A DNA stretch of 64,000 bases, taken from Caprimulgus europaeus. Taxonomy: Eukaryota; Chordata; Aves; Caprimulgiformes; Caprimulgidae. A model generated the notes under the pieces. That model worked only from the letters and a program-made list of their open reading frames with translations, did no database searches and had not been told where the DNA came from. The first letter of the stretch is position 1. Each line of letters starts with the position of its first letter. The DNA lies in assembly GCA_907165065.1 (NCBI GenBank), contig OU015551.1:2356001-2420000 (forward strand), read 5' to 3'. The translations under genes were made by a program, and so were the position numbers. Positions 44,544 through 57,472 of the stretch are shown here, one piece after another.

Positions 44544-47500
44544 AAGGACTTTGTCCAGCTGATGAGGACTCTGCTTTGTTTTGAGGGATTTGTAGGCAGA
44601 TGATTGAACTGCTGTGCCACTCCAGGCAGCTCAGCAATGCCGAGGGGATCACAGCAGCACGGTGACCGCAGCGTTCCTGCGCCGGCCGCTTGCGTTCAGC
44701 TCAGCCGCGGAGCACGTGCTTGGGCGCTGCGACTTAAGGGCTCCCTCAGCCCTTTTGTGCAAAAGAAGCCACGTGCCTGTGTTGTGAACATGTGGGGAAA
44801 AGAGGCAAAGGAACAGGCAATATTGTCTCCAAAAAAATTTATTGCTCTTGAGAATGAAAGATGTCACTTCACTCTTCTTTTTCGCAGCACAAGGGAGAGA
44901 GAGTGAACCAGCTTTGGTTTAGCAGCCCTAATAAATATCATATGTGAGCTTGAGAGTGCTTCAGCAGGACAAACCATCCCTTCTGGCTTTTTACTGCACT
45001 CAAACAGCTGCTGGCAGCTCTGCTCATGCTCTTGGAGGGTGAAGGAACAGCAGCACTGAGAGCAACCATGAGCTTTTTCCAAGTAGACCTTGGCAATCCC
45101 TGGGATGTGAAAAGTCCAGAAGAAAGCAAATGGGCTTTGGCTGGGGTCTTGGAGCCTGAACGTGAGCTGCACTACCAGAACTCCCTGTACTGGTAGGGGA
45201 GTGAGGAGATTGCAATGTTTGTGATGAGCATTGACACTCCCCTTCCTGAACTGGAAAACTTCCTGCCCATTTGTTTCTCCCCTTCCACCCCTGTGTCCCT
45301 TCTCAGCAGGGACTCACACACTTGCTTTCTAGGCTGGCTTAGTACTGACACCAGATTGCATCTGGGTGTATCTGTATGCGTGCTCCCTCCCCCTGCTCAC
45401 CACAGTTGAATCCCTCAGCTAATTTCAGCAGCGTTTGGCAGAGAAGAAATGTCTCAAAAGCATTGAATTCCTGCAAGTTTCATAGAGGTGGGTGGTTTAG
45501 TTTAGTACCCAAATTTGTGTCCCCTCCAAGAGAGGTCTGGGGCCGTTGGCCAGCTGGCAGGGTGGCACACACAGCTCCTGCGTGGTGAGGTGGGGAGCAG
45601 ATCTAGGGTGCAGGGAAGAATAGGGGGTACCTGGAGGGGAGTGTGTATGTTGGAAGGGTGCATGCATGAGATCTGGCATTACTGCAGCACAAGGGCTACA
45701 ACAGGTAAGGGAAGGAGCTGTGATTATTGATGTGTGAGGAGAGATGTCCTATACAGGAGCTATAGGACATTGGTCCATAAGGGCTTCTCCCACTCCCAGT
45801 ACAACCCCTTCTCAGCAAACCAGTAGAGGACAAGTTCCATGTTCAAATATGCAAACAGCTCTATGGCAACACTAAGAATATCACCTTGCTTTAAATAAAT
45901 CCCCAAAAGCCAACCTAAACTGAGTGATGGATAGGTAGCTAGAGCCTGGCCCTGCTGGTTTTGACCAACCAGGCAGGATTGCTAACACAAGCACTCAAGC
46001 AACGTCTGTCCTGCTGTAAAACCCATCGAGTCAGTCAGATTTAAGAACAATCCATGCTTTTCCCAGAGCTTGAATTGAAGGAAGAAGGTGCTCTTCCCTG
46101 GTTTTAAGGTAGGATCATGGTCCCCTAAGTGCTATTGAGAAGCTCAATCTGTTTTTTTGCCCACAAAAGCTCTGTGTTTTCTCCAGCCCCAGGAGATGTT
46201 CTGCACCAGGCAACGTTTGCTGAACTTGGCTCTGCAGAGTCTGTCTCCCTGCAGCTGCTTTTTCTTCTGCATCTCTGCAAATCATCAATATTCATGTGCT
46301 TTGTCGGCAGAGCCTCTAAGGGGCTTTGGAAATCCAGAGTGGGATCCAGGGCTGGAAAAATCTTTCCTGTGTGGGGTCAGGGAGCAGCGGGCTGTGTCTT
46401 TACCACGAGAGGGGGTTAGGAGCCCAGGAGTGGGTGCTGAGGGTGCTGTGGCTCAGAAAAGGGTGCCTGGCTGGAATGGGCATCACCCTCCAGCTGCACT
46501 GAGCAGCTTTGTTGTGTGGTTCAGTCTGCTGGGGCCAACCTGGTGCTCAGCCTTGCCCTGGGGATGGGTTGCAGAAAGAACCTTTATCTTGCTTGGCAGA
46601 CTTTGCTGTGGCTTCATCCCATTTTCCCTGTGAAGGATGGATTAAGATGCGATAAGGCCTGATAAGTGCTGATGGATGGTGAAGTGGGATGGTGTTGTGG
46701 CACCTGCTGGGAGGCAGGGGATGAGACAGAAGCAGGTTTGGCAGGGAGGAGCTCAGTCTGTCTTGTTTGCCCACAGAGTTTTGCTCCCAGATGACTTAGT
46801 GTGGGAGAGCTCAAGCAGAAAGGGATTTTCCTGACTGCAATCTGGGTAAGGAAGGTTTCACACACCCTTTTTTCTCTTCTAGTCTGGTTAAGCCTCACTT
46901 TCCTTGAACATATTTTCCTGTGAGTGCCTCCACTGCCCTGTACTGTTCTCTCCTTTTCCCTGATGCAACTGTTAGTGTGACCCTGATGCTGGTTTGCTCT
47001 GGCTGATCCTATTTATTTTTTCTCCCCTTTCCCAGGGACAGGAATATTTCCTTCACAATCATTGCATAAGCATGTTGTGTTCTGGGGTCTGAGCTAATTA
47101 CCTGCAGCCAATAGAACTGAAACTAAATTATCCTAGTGTATTCTCTTACACCTTCCTCTGCTGTAATATAAAAACCCTAATTTCTCCTGCTAGGTGATCT
47201 CCAAGTTGCAGAGGTGGATACATGTGCAACAGCTTAGAGAAGTTGTTTGGTTTTAGCTTGAATACTGAATGGGAATTGAGAGACCTGGGTTTGTTTTTGT
47301 TTTTTCCTCTTGTTTTATGTTATTTTCTCTGTTGTCTTCTTCACTATTTTGCAGCCTTCGTGCCCACATGGAAAGAGTGAAATGCTTGAGCAAGGATGTG
47401 GTTGTGGAATATCTTCCTGGGTGGGATGCTAGCTCCCACCATTGGAGAAGGTGAGATGAAGAATGTAGAAAAGGACACTGATTAGGAAACCCTCTTCTTT

Positions 47501-47685
47501 CTTGGAGGGGCAAAATACTTAACGTTTGTGGACTTAAAATTTTGTTTTGTGATTTCCCATGATCTCTGCCTTTTATGTGCCTTTGTGAGCCCAGAGATTT
47601 TTGTTCAGCCAACAAATCTCCTGAAAGCAAGGGCTAGTCCAGGTAGGACTGTCAGTGTGATCAAAACCAGCCTAGCCCATGAACT

Positions 47686-47725
47686 TCTCATCCTGCATGA
47701 ACTTCTCATCCTGCATCTTCTCATC
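47686..47725. repeat. 18-bp tandem duplication
   Basis: The unit catgaacttctcatcctg occurs twice in tandem, with a third partial copy (catcttctcatccc). Confidence 0.8.
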
Positions 47726-50700
47726 CCATTTAAAACTCCTATTTCTGCCCTGAGGCCACTGCTGGTGGCCCCAGTACAGCATTAGATGTTTGGAGGCTAC
47801 ATGGTGAACTGGGCTGGTTCAGAAGAACAATAAATTAGCTGCCAGACAGGGGTTATTAGCCCTGACAGTGCCCAGCCCTGGTCACCAGGTAGCCCTGCAG
47901 GCAGTTGTACAGAGGTGGGAGCACAGGCATGAAATGCTCCATCAGGTGTGAGGAACCTGAGGAGGCTTTTTAAGTTTTCATGGTAAAACAGGAATTGGGC
48001 ATTCTTGGGTTTATTCAAAGATCTTTTTTTCCCTCCTCTGTGTTGGAGCTTCCAGATTCTTTTGGCTCCTGTGTTAATTTAATTTGCTTGTGCTCCAGAG
48101 CATCCATTGCCTCCACCAGTGTCCTACTCTGTGGCCCTGCAGTTCCTGCCACAGCAAGGTCCTGGTCCCATTTTGCAGGTCAGGACACTCATTTGATATT
48201 TCCCCCCCTACTCTGTGGCCTTTTGCTCAAGATCTGAAGCCTTGGGAGCAGTAGAGGTTCTGGGTCTGTGGAGTCAGGCTGGGTACGTGCTCTGCAGTTG
48301 AATTCTTCTGTGAAGTGTCCTTTATGGTCTGTCTGCTGCATGGAGATGAATAATAGTCCCTAGTCCCCATCTGTCAGACATAATTAGGTCCATTTCCTAA
48401 CGAACCCTTGGACTGCTGAAGGTGGGAGCTGAGAGGAAGATGGAGCACCTCGTCAACGGGCATCGCTTCCAGGAAAGGGAACCACCAAGAGCCTCTTCCA
48501 CGGTGCTGGGGCTGGTTCCAGGGTGGGCTGTGCAATCCCAGTGGCTGGACCAACAAACATCAGAACCCCAAATATCTGCTCAAAAAGGTGAAAAGCCCCC
48601 AGTGATGAAAACCTTGGGGGTCAGGATGAAATCAGGTGCTGACTGGTGCTTTGTGCTCTTCTGTGCCAGTGTGCTCAGTGTTGTGGTTCTGCCCAGTGAT
48701 CTGGATTCCTCCCTTCCACAAACTGGGGAATCCTGGGCAAATCTTACAATGTTTTTTCCCTGAAGTGGTTATGGTTTATTTTTCCTGAGAAAGGATTTGG
48801 TTTTTAGAAGATATCAATTAACATAGAATCTGAGGCTATTCCAAAGAGGGTGTTGGTTGGATGAGTGTCTTGATTTATTTATTTTATTAGTGGTTTTTGG
48901 TTTTTACATTGTTGATACATCCATTAAGCCACATACCAAGAAAAATGTGGAGGGGAGGGGTTAGACTAAAGCAACTAGGTCTTTTGAGATGTCCATTAAT
49001 CTCCATTTATACAAGGAAATCTTTTTCCAAAGGTTGCAATTAAAACATGTTCCAGTTGACCTGCTAAGTTGTCCTCCACTCTCTGATTTAGTACCTTGAC
49101 AAAATGTCATGAATTGGACTTTTCTTGGTGAGTTGGTTTGTTTTTTTACATTAGAGATCTTAAAAACATCTTGCAGGGTGACAGTTGTGTCCCTTTGTGA
49201 GTGGACATGTGGTAGCTCAGCACTTTTGGCTTTAGTTCATCACCGTCACCTCCTGGCCAAGGCTCGTACCTTGATGCACGTATCATGTTGTCACTGAGCA
49301 GGTCCACACAGGCTCTGTGGAATACACCCTTTGTAGAAGATAAAGTTCATGCTGAACAGTGTGGAAGCTCAAGTGAATTGTTTTTTTGCCATTTTAGCTT
49401 GCTGAAACAGTTTGGCCCAGGGTGTGATGAGTGCGTGGGCCAAGGCGGATGTCCAACCAGGAGGGCAGGGCTGGGGCAGCCAGCAGTTGCACTGCTTTAA
49501 CCTTTCATGGAGTCAATGCTGTAGCTGCTCAGGTTTGAGCACCCTGCTTTGACCTACCTCTGTGCCCAAACAATGAGTCAAAGCCACATGTGGCATAAGA
49601 ACCAGAGTTCTGGTTCTTCCAGGTGTTGCTTTTTTCTCAGGACAAGTTATTAGTGAGCTTGACTTTCTTCTGTGGCTTTGCAGCCTTGGGAATCTGGCTG
49701 GCAAGGATAATTACCAAGGGCCAGGGTTTGTAATTCCTGGCACAGAAACAACATTAATGGATTTGTTCAGTTCCCTTTTATCAGCCTCTCCAGCCTGCCT
49801 CTTATCTCCTTACTCTGGGGAGGGCTGAGATGGGATTAGAAGAATGTGAAGGCCTGATAAATGGAGATAGAAACCCAAGAGCTGGGGCAGATTAATGCAG
49901 GTCCATCATGAAGACTTGCTGGGAGCTCATGGGGCTGACTGATTGAACAGACCCATGCCCTGGGGAATGAGACTGTCATGGGACAGTGCTGGAGCTCAGG
50001 GACCCCAGAGGAATGTGTCACAGCAGTCCATGAAACCTGTTGGGCTGGGTGAAAGTGGAGCACATGTGAAGGCATCTGGCACTTTGCTTCCTGCAAATCA
50101 ATCCTGTGCCTCTGTTTTCCTGACTCAGCAGTTTGCTGGAGCACTGATTAGCATCTTGGTTGGATGCAACTTTCCCAGGCTGTGAAGGGTTGCTGGTTCC
50201 TCCTGCATCTAAAGAAACCACTGATTTGTGCTCTTCTTCCCCCAGAGGTGAACTGTGATCTGTGGAACCCATCAGTCACTGTCTGTAGAGGGCTCTGGAT
50301 GGAGCTGGGATCTGGAGGAAAGAGAGGCAAATGGACTGCTGCTCTTTGGTATGGGGGTAAGGCTGTAGAGTTTGGAAACTTCTCCAAGCTATTGAACACA
50401 CCTGAGGTTGCCAAGGGAGCAGAAAACAGGTCTTGTGGGAGCAGGTTTCTCTGCACCTGGAGCAGCACCATGAGAGTGACCTTTATCCTGAATGCTGGGA
50501 GAGCTGGTGCCTCCTTATTCAGCCTTCTTTTTTCTTATCCTCATATGCTGAAGGGGAATATGTGCTCATGGTGGGCTTTCTAGGCAGCCTTGTTGTCTTC
50601 CTGGAGGCAAGGAGCAAGTCTCCTTGTTCAGCACAGAGCTGCCCATCAGCACATGGTGTGGTTTTGGGAATTTTGCTTCAGCAGCCTGGTTCTGGCGTGG

Positions 50701-52171
50701 CCACTGACACAGAAACTGGCTGGTCCTCTACAACAGGAGAGGGCTGGAGGGTCCTTTCCCTGCAGGGCTGCTCTCTCTCTCTTGCTTTGCCTGGATTCCT
50801 AGCCTGTAGGAAAGTGGGGAGGTGTCCTTCCATGCCTGCTGGGATCAGCACAGTGAGGACTTTGTGATGGATGTGGATACTGAGTAATTTCTTGTGACAG
50901 TGCCACGTTCCAGCTGAGCTTTGACACAAGCCCAGCCAGGAGTCAAGACCCAGCATCTCAAATTGGCTCCTGGTTCGTAGCCTTGGTCCCTGTCTTCCTT
51001 TAAACTGATTCTTCCAATTCTTTTTGGAAGTTCTGAAAGCTTCCCAGGACTCTCCTGGGGACCCTTCTTTTCAAAGCCAATTCTGCCATCCTTCACTCAT
51101 TTTTCCACACACTTTCTCTTCTGCTTCCATGCATGCCCAGCAAGAACCTAGGAAGAGCTTTCTCTTCACCTGGCATTGCTCACACATCTCTGCTCAGTCT
51201 CTTTGTCCTCCCTGCTGATTTTCCCTTCCCCTGACTCCCTCCTTTAATTTGCCTTTGCTTATTTTGAGTACAAAGCTCCTCCATCACAGTGTTTACAGTT
51301 TGTAAAGCCCTGTTGCTTATTCTCCTTCTTACATCCTTACTTAACAGCCTTGGCTCCCTGTGCCCTTTCCCTGCTTCCAGAGTCTCCAGGATGAATCTCA
51401 GTCCCTGTCCCCAGCTGTTGGCTGCATAGTTCCCAGGAACCCAGTTCCCAGACACTGCAGCAGTTCAGTCACAAAGTCCTCCTCTTTCTCATCCCTTCAA
51501 AGTTGCTTTCTCTGGAGTCAGCAGCAGATGTCTTTGCCTCTTTCACTCAAGGCAGGAGCAGCCTTCAGCAAGATCTCTGTCATCTGCACGATGCCCTGGA
51601 CATTCCCAGTGTGGGCTGGATGGACGGTGCTGCCTTCCCCCTACTCAGGTGGTGTTCAGAGCATCCCCACCTGCTTTGGAAGCTGCTGAGTTAGTTGGTG
51701 CTGGCTGGCATGTGCTGGCACTGAGCTTATCTCCCTGGCACCAGGTAAATGTCATCAACTTGTTTTGTAGCCACTTGTCCATATCAGCTTTGGTCATGGT
51801 TTCCCTTCTTCTTTTCCCAAAATAAGTTGGTCTGCTCTAAAGCACAAATGCCCTGGTTCCCATCTTTGCAAGGGTGTGGTGAGGAGCAAGTGCTGGCTGC
51901 ATCCCAGCTCAGTTCCCTTCCAACAGCTCCTGGTCAGGATTTATTATTTATTTCTATACATATCTTTTTTTAGTGAACTGAATCTTCAAGCCACACTTTG
52001 TGTCCAAACAAGCAAAGTGAAGCTGATGTTTGTGTGCCAGTGGGGACTGAAACAACTGGAGAGCAAGTGTACAGTGAGCAGAAGACAGGTGGGACAAAGA
52101 TGTGGGATGCTTTGGTCTGAGAATGTCAGAGTGAATCCTGGAGCCTGGTGTCAGGGAGACAGACCCAGAAA

Positions 52172-52362
52172 CTTCTTATGCTGAGGGTGGTGAGACACTG
52201 GCCCAGGTTGCCCAGTGAGGTGGTGGAAGCCCAATCCCTGGAAACATTCAAGGTCAGGTTGGATGGGGCTCTGAGCAACCTGGTCTGGTTGAAGATGTCC
52301 CTGGGGTTGGACCAGATGGCCTTGAAAGATCCCTTCAACCCAAACCATTCGATGATTCTGTG
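52172..52362 (+). mobile_element. CR1 LINE fragment (3' end)
   Basis: Starts aacttcttatgctgagggtg, continues tccctggaaacattcaaggt and ggttggaccagatggccttg, and ends with a tail ccattcgatgattctgtg. Confidence 0.9.
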
Positions 52363-53506
52363 CCCTCGAGTCAGGGCTTGTGGAGAGGGAGGTGCAGGAG
52401 ATTTGTGTGGTTAACCCATCAGAGCAGGGCTGGAGCTGTCAGGAGCCAGGGATGCAGCAAGTGCCCAGCCTACACTGTGGGGCCAGAGCACCCAGCCTGC
52501 AACCAGGGATGGGAAGCCAAGGGGGTGGCTTGTTCAGCCAAGCCCTCCTTGGTCAGGGCACTGTGATGGGACCTGAGCAGGTCTAGGTGGGTGAGAACAG
52601 CTCTGCTTTTGCTCTGGGTGGCCTCTGGATGAGAGAGAGCATCTCTGCCACCATGGTGGACCATGGGCAGAGTGAGCTCAGGCCCGTTTGCTTCTCTCCA
52701 GAGCAATACACCAGAGCTTAAACTTCCCAACTGCCACGCTTTTCCTGGGACTTGGGACCTCCTCCCCTTCCCCAGGCAACAGCATCTGAACCAAAATAAT
52801 TCTGCAGATGGAGATCAGGACCCTGTGTCACTCAAAGTCCTTCCTGTTGGGCCAGGGTCACTCTGGTAGGGACCTGGGACTCGAAGCCGCCTGTGATGCG
52901 GGTGGAGGCTGCAAAGCCAGCGGTGCGCGGCCGCTCACCAGCTCTGGGTGCTTTTCCTTGGTGGAAATGTTCTCACACACGTCAGAGCCCACTGCTGCTG
53001 CCTCCACTCGCCTCCCATCGAAGGGGACAGCTTGCTCCCTTCTCCTGTCCTCCAGAGACACGAGGTCTGGCTCATCCCATGCCTGCGTACAAGGAGCGGG
53101 GACAGCGACCGGCAGGAAAAGCGAGCCAGGCCAGCTCAAAATAGCCTGCTTGTCAGAGTTTTCCATGAGACCTCTGAGATTCCTTATCTCCTGGCTGCTG
53201 TTCTGGCCCAGGATGAGGCACAGATGGAGCAACCTCCAGGAGTGATGTTACCTCGGTCACCCCGAGGCTTCCTGCTGCCCGGGCAGGACACGAGGCCGTT
53301 GTCCCGTGGGATAACGGCTGCTGCAGGGTGCACGGTGGCCTCTTGTTTGGCAGGGTTAATTGGGTGGAAGTGAAACCTGTGTTGTGTCAGGAGGAAGGGA
53401 GATGTTGAGAAGCTTGGCTTTGGTAAGAGCAGCTTTAGCAGAGGTTGGGCATAAAGGCTTTGCAAGCTGTTAGAAAGATGCCAGTGTTCAGAGAGTGGTT
53501 TTCTTC

Positions 53507-53670
53507 AGAATCCCAGAATCACCTGGACTGGAAAAGCCCTTCAAGCTCATCAAGTCCCATCATGAGCCCAACACTGCCCAGTCCCCACTGACCCATGTCC
53601 CTCAGCACTGTGTCTACACGACTCTTCAATCCCTCCAGGGATGGGGACTCCACCACTGCCCTGGGCAACT
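53507..53670 (-). mobile_element. CR1 LINE fragment
   Basis: The plus strand reads agaatcccagaatcacctgg, then tgacccatgtccctcagcac and gggatggggactccaccact, ending at gccctgggcaact. It is the reverse complement of the subfamily at 21.8 and 61.1 kb. Confidence 0.9.
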
Positions 53671-56352
53671 CTCCTGCTGCAATATCTGCCCTGCTTCCAG
53701 CAATGCAAGGGGAAGCCCAAGCCACCCCAAGGTCTGTGATCCTCCTTCTCTGTAAAAATAAGTATAAAAATAAGTGTATTCCTGCTGGGAAGCAGGCAGA
53801 GCTGCTGCTTTGCTTGAGGGGAGGTTGGTCCTGCTTGCCAGGCTCCTTCCCTGTGAGCTGTGGTTCATGGTTCTGTGCTCAGGTGTCACCAAGCTGTAGG
53901 CTTGTTTGTAGCCCCGGGGAAGGTTTGGCAGTGTGACCTCCTGGTGCTTTCCACAAGTGCTTTCCTGACCCTGTAGGATTTTCTTGTGGCCTTAATGAGA
54001 CATCTGGGGGCAATTAGTTTTCTGTTTTATGACATGCCTGGCTTTTCTCATTGAAGGAAGCATGGTGGGGCCACACTGGTTCTCCAGCCACATCTGGGAT
54101 GAAGGGAGGGGAGGCAGGAGGTGCTGAGTTGAGCTTTGCATCCATCCTTCTCCTTCCTGGTGCTCTGGGCTTTGTGTGCCTGTACAGAGTCCAGGTCCAG
54201 GCGTAATCCCACACGAGCTCTGATGGAGGAGCAGTCCTGCCCTGACCTATTGCTCTCATGCAAGTCCTGAGATTAAGGTTGAGCCTGCTTCCCACCCACA
54301 GCCTCCTGAAGTTTCCTGGAGGAAGAGATGACAGAGAGGATTAGATTTAAACCTTTGGTGCTGCAGTAAATCGTGGTTTTCACTGCTGCCAGCTATGCAG
54401 AGGGGAGAGATGCTGTAGACTGGTGTTTCCCATGGACCATGGCAGCATTGCTGACCCCAGTTATTTGGAAGTGATAAATCACCACCTGTCCCTGGTCTAT
54501 CATAAAATGCTGCATTTTATTGGAAATCAAACAGGTTCAAGAGGAAATAACAAGCATCCTTTTTTATTATTATTACAGTTTATTTCTAGGGCTTTTGGGG
54601 TGATGTTTCTGAGGATTTTTTTCTCTATGACCCCAAGAAGGTGTAAACTTCACCTAGATGTGTGTGATCACTCCAGGAACTGAGGCTTTGAGAGTGACAC
54701 TAACACTCTGGAGACCCCTGTCACTCTTGTGAGGGCTTCCATCAGCAGCAGGGACCAGCTAAAGGGGACCCTGCATTGTGGACCTTGAATGATCCCTTTG
54801 GACAGAGTTGCCAGCATTTTGATTTTACAGAGGAGGAAACTGAGGCACAGATGAGTGATGTGTTTCTTACTGCTAAAAGAGAGGATTTCTGGGGCTTCAT
54901 GTGATGTTTGACCCATAAGGTCTCTCTCTGACTCCCTACCCTGTCCAGTACCAATGCTGGTGAGGATGCTGGTGGTTCCTGATGGAGAAGCTGGATTTGT
55001 AGTGAAGCTGAGCCCATACTTGATGCTACAAAGAACCAAAAGGAGAAGCTGATGCTGGGCAGCTACTTCATTGTGATTTCTGAGAATGAGATTCATTTTA
55101 GCCAAGTTCTGATGATCCATCCCTTTAATGGACCAGCACATGTGCAGACCTGCAGGAAACACTCCAAGAATAGAAATCCTACGTGGAGGAGAAGGCCACT
55201 GAGCAGTTCCACTGGGAATGGCAGGGCTTTTTTCTCTTTTATTTTCCCCTTGTAGTTCACTTCATCAGCTAATGGGTTTTGCTGACACATATTTATCAGC
55301 TTGAATATGCTTTCCCTGGTCTTGGAAAAATAGAAATCTGTACTCTTGGCTGCAATTAAAAAAAAGAAAATAATCAGGCCAATATCCTTGAATGAGCAAG
55401 TCTGAATATCAATCCTTCTCTTGGCATCTCAGCTCAGGGAGTCATTAAGAGGAGAACAGCAGAAGCAGAAAGCAAAGCCACCCAAGGTTAGAAACAGGTC
55501 TGACTGTTATTATTATTAATTTAATTTTTTTTTAAAGCCAGCAATTTCATATATTTAATGAGCTGAGGGGCATAGCATGCCAGCAGCTATCCCGTGGGGT
55601 GGAACCAAAGCTGCCCCACACAGCTCACTTCAATGTGTGAAACCCCATTCTGGGGTGGGAGAGGATTTGTGGAGCAAGGACCCCAGAGTGCAATGTGGCA
55701 CTGGCACTGCCACATCCCCATGAGCTGTCACCAGGACCTGGATCCAGCATCCTTTGCTCTGTTGCCCATCAGAAGTCATTGCACTGAAGAAAAAGGGGTT
55801 CAGCACCCTGTTTGTGACTGATTCCTCCTCCTCAGTGTGTCCCTCCCTATCTACAGAGCTAACCCTCCTCCCCTTTACACCCTGTTTGCCACCCTGTGTT
55901 GATTTACTCCTTTCTTACACCAGCTTAGGGTGTGGAAATCTGCTTTCAGCCCTGTCTGCAGCAAGTGCAAACCCACAGAGGCCCCTCTGTTTGAATTAAC
56001 CTCCTGAAAATCTCTGGTGAGCACAGCTCAGCAAAGCAGAACATCCACAAGACCTCAGATTGTGGTGGTAGATTTATTACCAAGGAAGCAACCCCTAAGT
56101 TGTGAGATGCTGCTCTGCATCATAAATGCACTGAGATGTTCTTTCCAGCTCTAAATGGGAACCAAGATTGATGTCCCCTCCTGTCCTCTCTGGTGGTGCC
56201 AGCAAACCCTTGGGTCTTCCCTTTTCATTCTTCTTGAAGCATTTCACAGTCCTGAAAATGACTGAAGGGAAATTTTACCCTGAGTGCCTGCTGGTGGGTG
56301 AGTTTTGTACATCTAGGGAGTCTGAACAGGTTTGTTAACAGCTCTCTTGCTC

Positions 56353-56492
56353 TCTGTATATATGAATGTATGGAGGTACATATATATATTTATATTTTAT
56401 ATACATGTGTGTAGATGAAAAGGAAAACAGCTCCTACGCTGTTGCTCAGAGCTGGGATCTGCACATTCTCTTTCAAGTATTTCATGCCAGAT
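56353..56492 (+). repeat. Direct repeat, copy 1
   Basis: From ctctgtatatatgaatgtat through gatgaaaaggaaaacagctc and gctgggatctgcacattctc to atttcatgccag. Partner at 57331-57472. Confidence 0.85.
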
Positions 56493-57330
56493 ATTAGCTG
56501 TGACTTATATTTTTGAATAAAAATTGTAATTAAATTGGTGTTTGTGAGTTGCTGGGGGCCTTTGGCCACTGTCTTGCTCAGGAAATAAAATGACCTCATT
56601 CATGAGAGTTGCAGGATGAAGGAAACCAGCTTCCAACCCTTTTGGGTAGAGAGGAGCATGTGGAAGAAGGTGACATTGCCAGTGGAGAGGGAGGTTTGGC
56701 TGGTTTAACCAGGAAGAGGTAGCTCCAAAGCTCCTGGATGCCACTTTTTATGAGGATCAGAGGGATGCCCTGGACCAGGTACCAACCAACACAAGGCTTT
56801 GCAGCCACCTCCAGGGTGCTGAGGGACTTTGACCTTGGCCTGGTGGTTCCATTTATGGGACAAACACCTCTTGTACACAGCCCCAGCACAGCAGTGGGAC
56901 CCTTTTCATGGCTGATGTGTTCTAAACCATCACAAAGCCAACGGAGGAAGAGAGCTGTTGTGTTTTCAGCCAGCTCAGAGGCATTGCCTGGGTGTTGGGC
57001 TGAGTTTGCCCATTACAGAGTCTCATGAGCTGAGTGATGTTTGCCAACCCTTGCACATCTCTCTGCTTCCCTTTGTGTGTTCTCATTGCCTAGAACCTAA
57101 CACACTCCATTTGTTTCTGCCCAGGCACGAGGTTTCAGGGTGCAGGAAGATTTGAGGAAAGATTTATCCTCGCTGATTGGAAGTGGGAGAAAGTTTTCCA
57201 GTCCCAGGTTTTCTCAGAGCCTGGCTGAGAGGTACATCACCATCACAGCACTGCTGAAGATCATGGCTTGTGCTGTGAGCAAGGCATTGACCTCAGGTGA
57301 AAGCCCTGTGACCCTGGGAACAGGTAGGAA

Positions 57331-57472
57331 TGACTCTCTGTATATATGAATGTATGTATATATATATATATTTATATTTTACATGTATGTGTATAGATGA
57401 AAAGGAAACCAGCTCCTATTCTGTCACTCAGAGCTGGGATCTGCACATTCTCTCTTGAGTATTTCATGTCAG
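57331..57472 (+). repeat. Direct repeat, copy 2
   Basis: The same order as copy 1 with about a dozen differences and a longer TA run: gatgaaaaggaaaccagctc, gctgggatctgcacattctc and atttcatgtcag. Flanks of the two copies do not match. Confidence 0.85.

Larger units (their letters stand above)
39741..52169. other. Gene-poor stretch
   Basis: No open frame shows a recognisable domain or exon series. Visible items are a (GT)n run at 44522-44543, a CpG-rich patch at about 44640-44735, a GC-richer block at 42270-42360 and a short 18-bp duplication at 47686-47720. CR1 is scarce here compared with both sides. I do not see neurturin exons, which would be expected to the right of DUS3L by human gene order. 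Confidence 0.55.
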
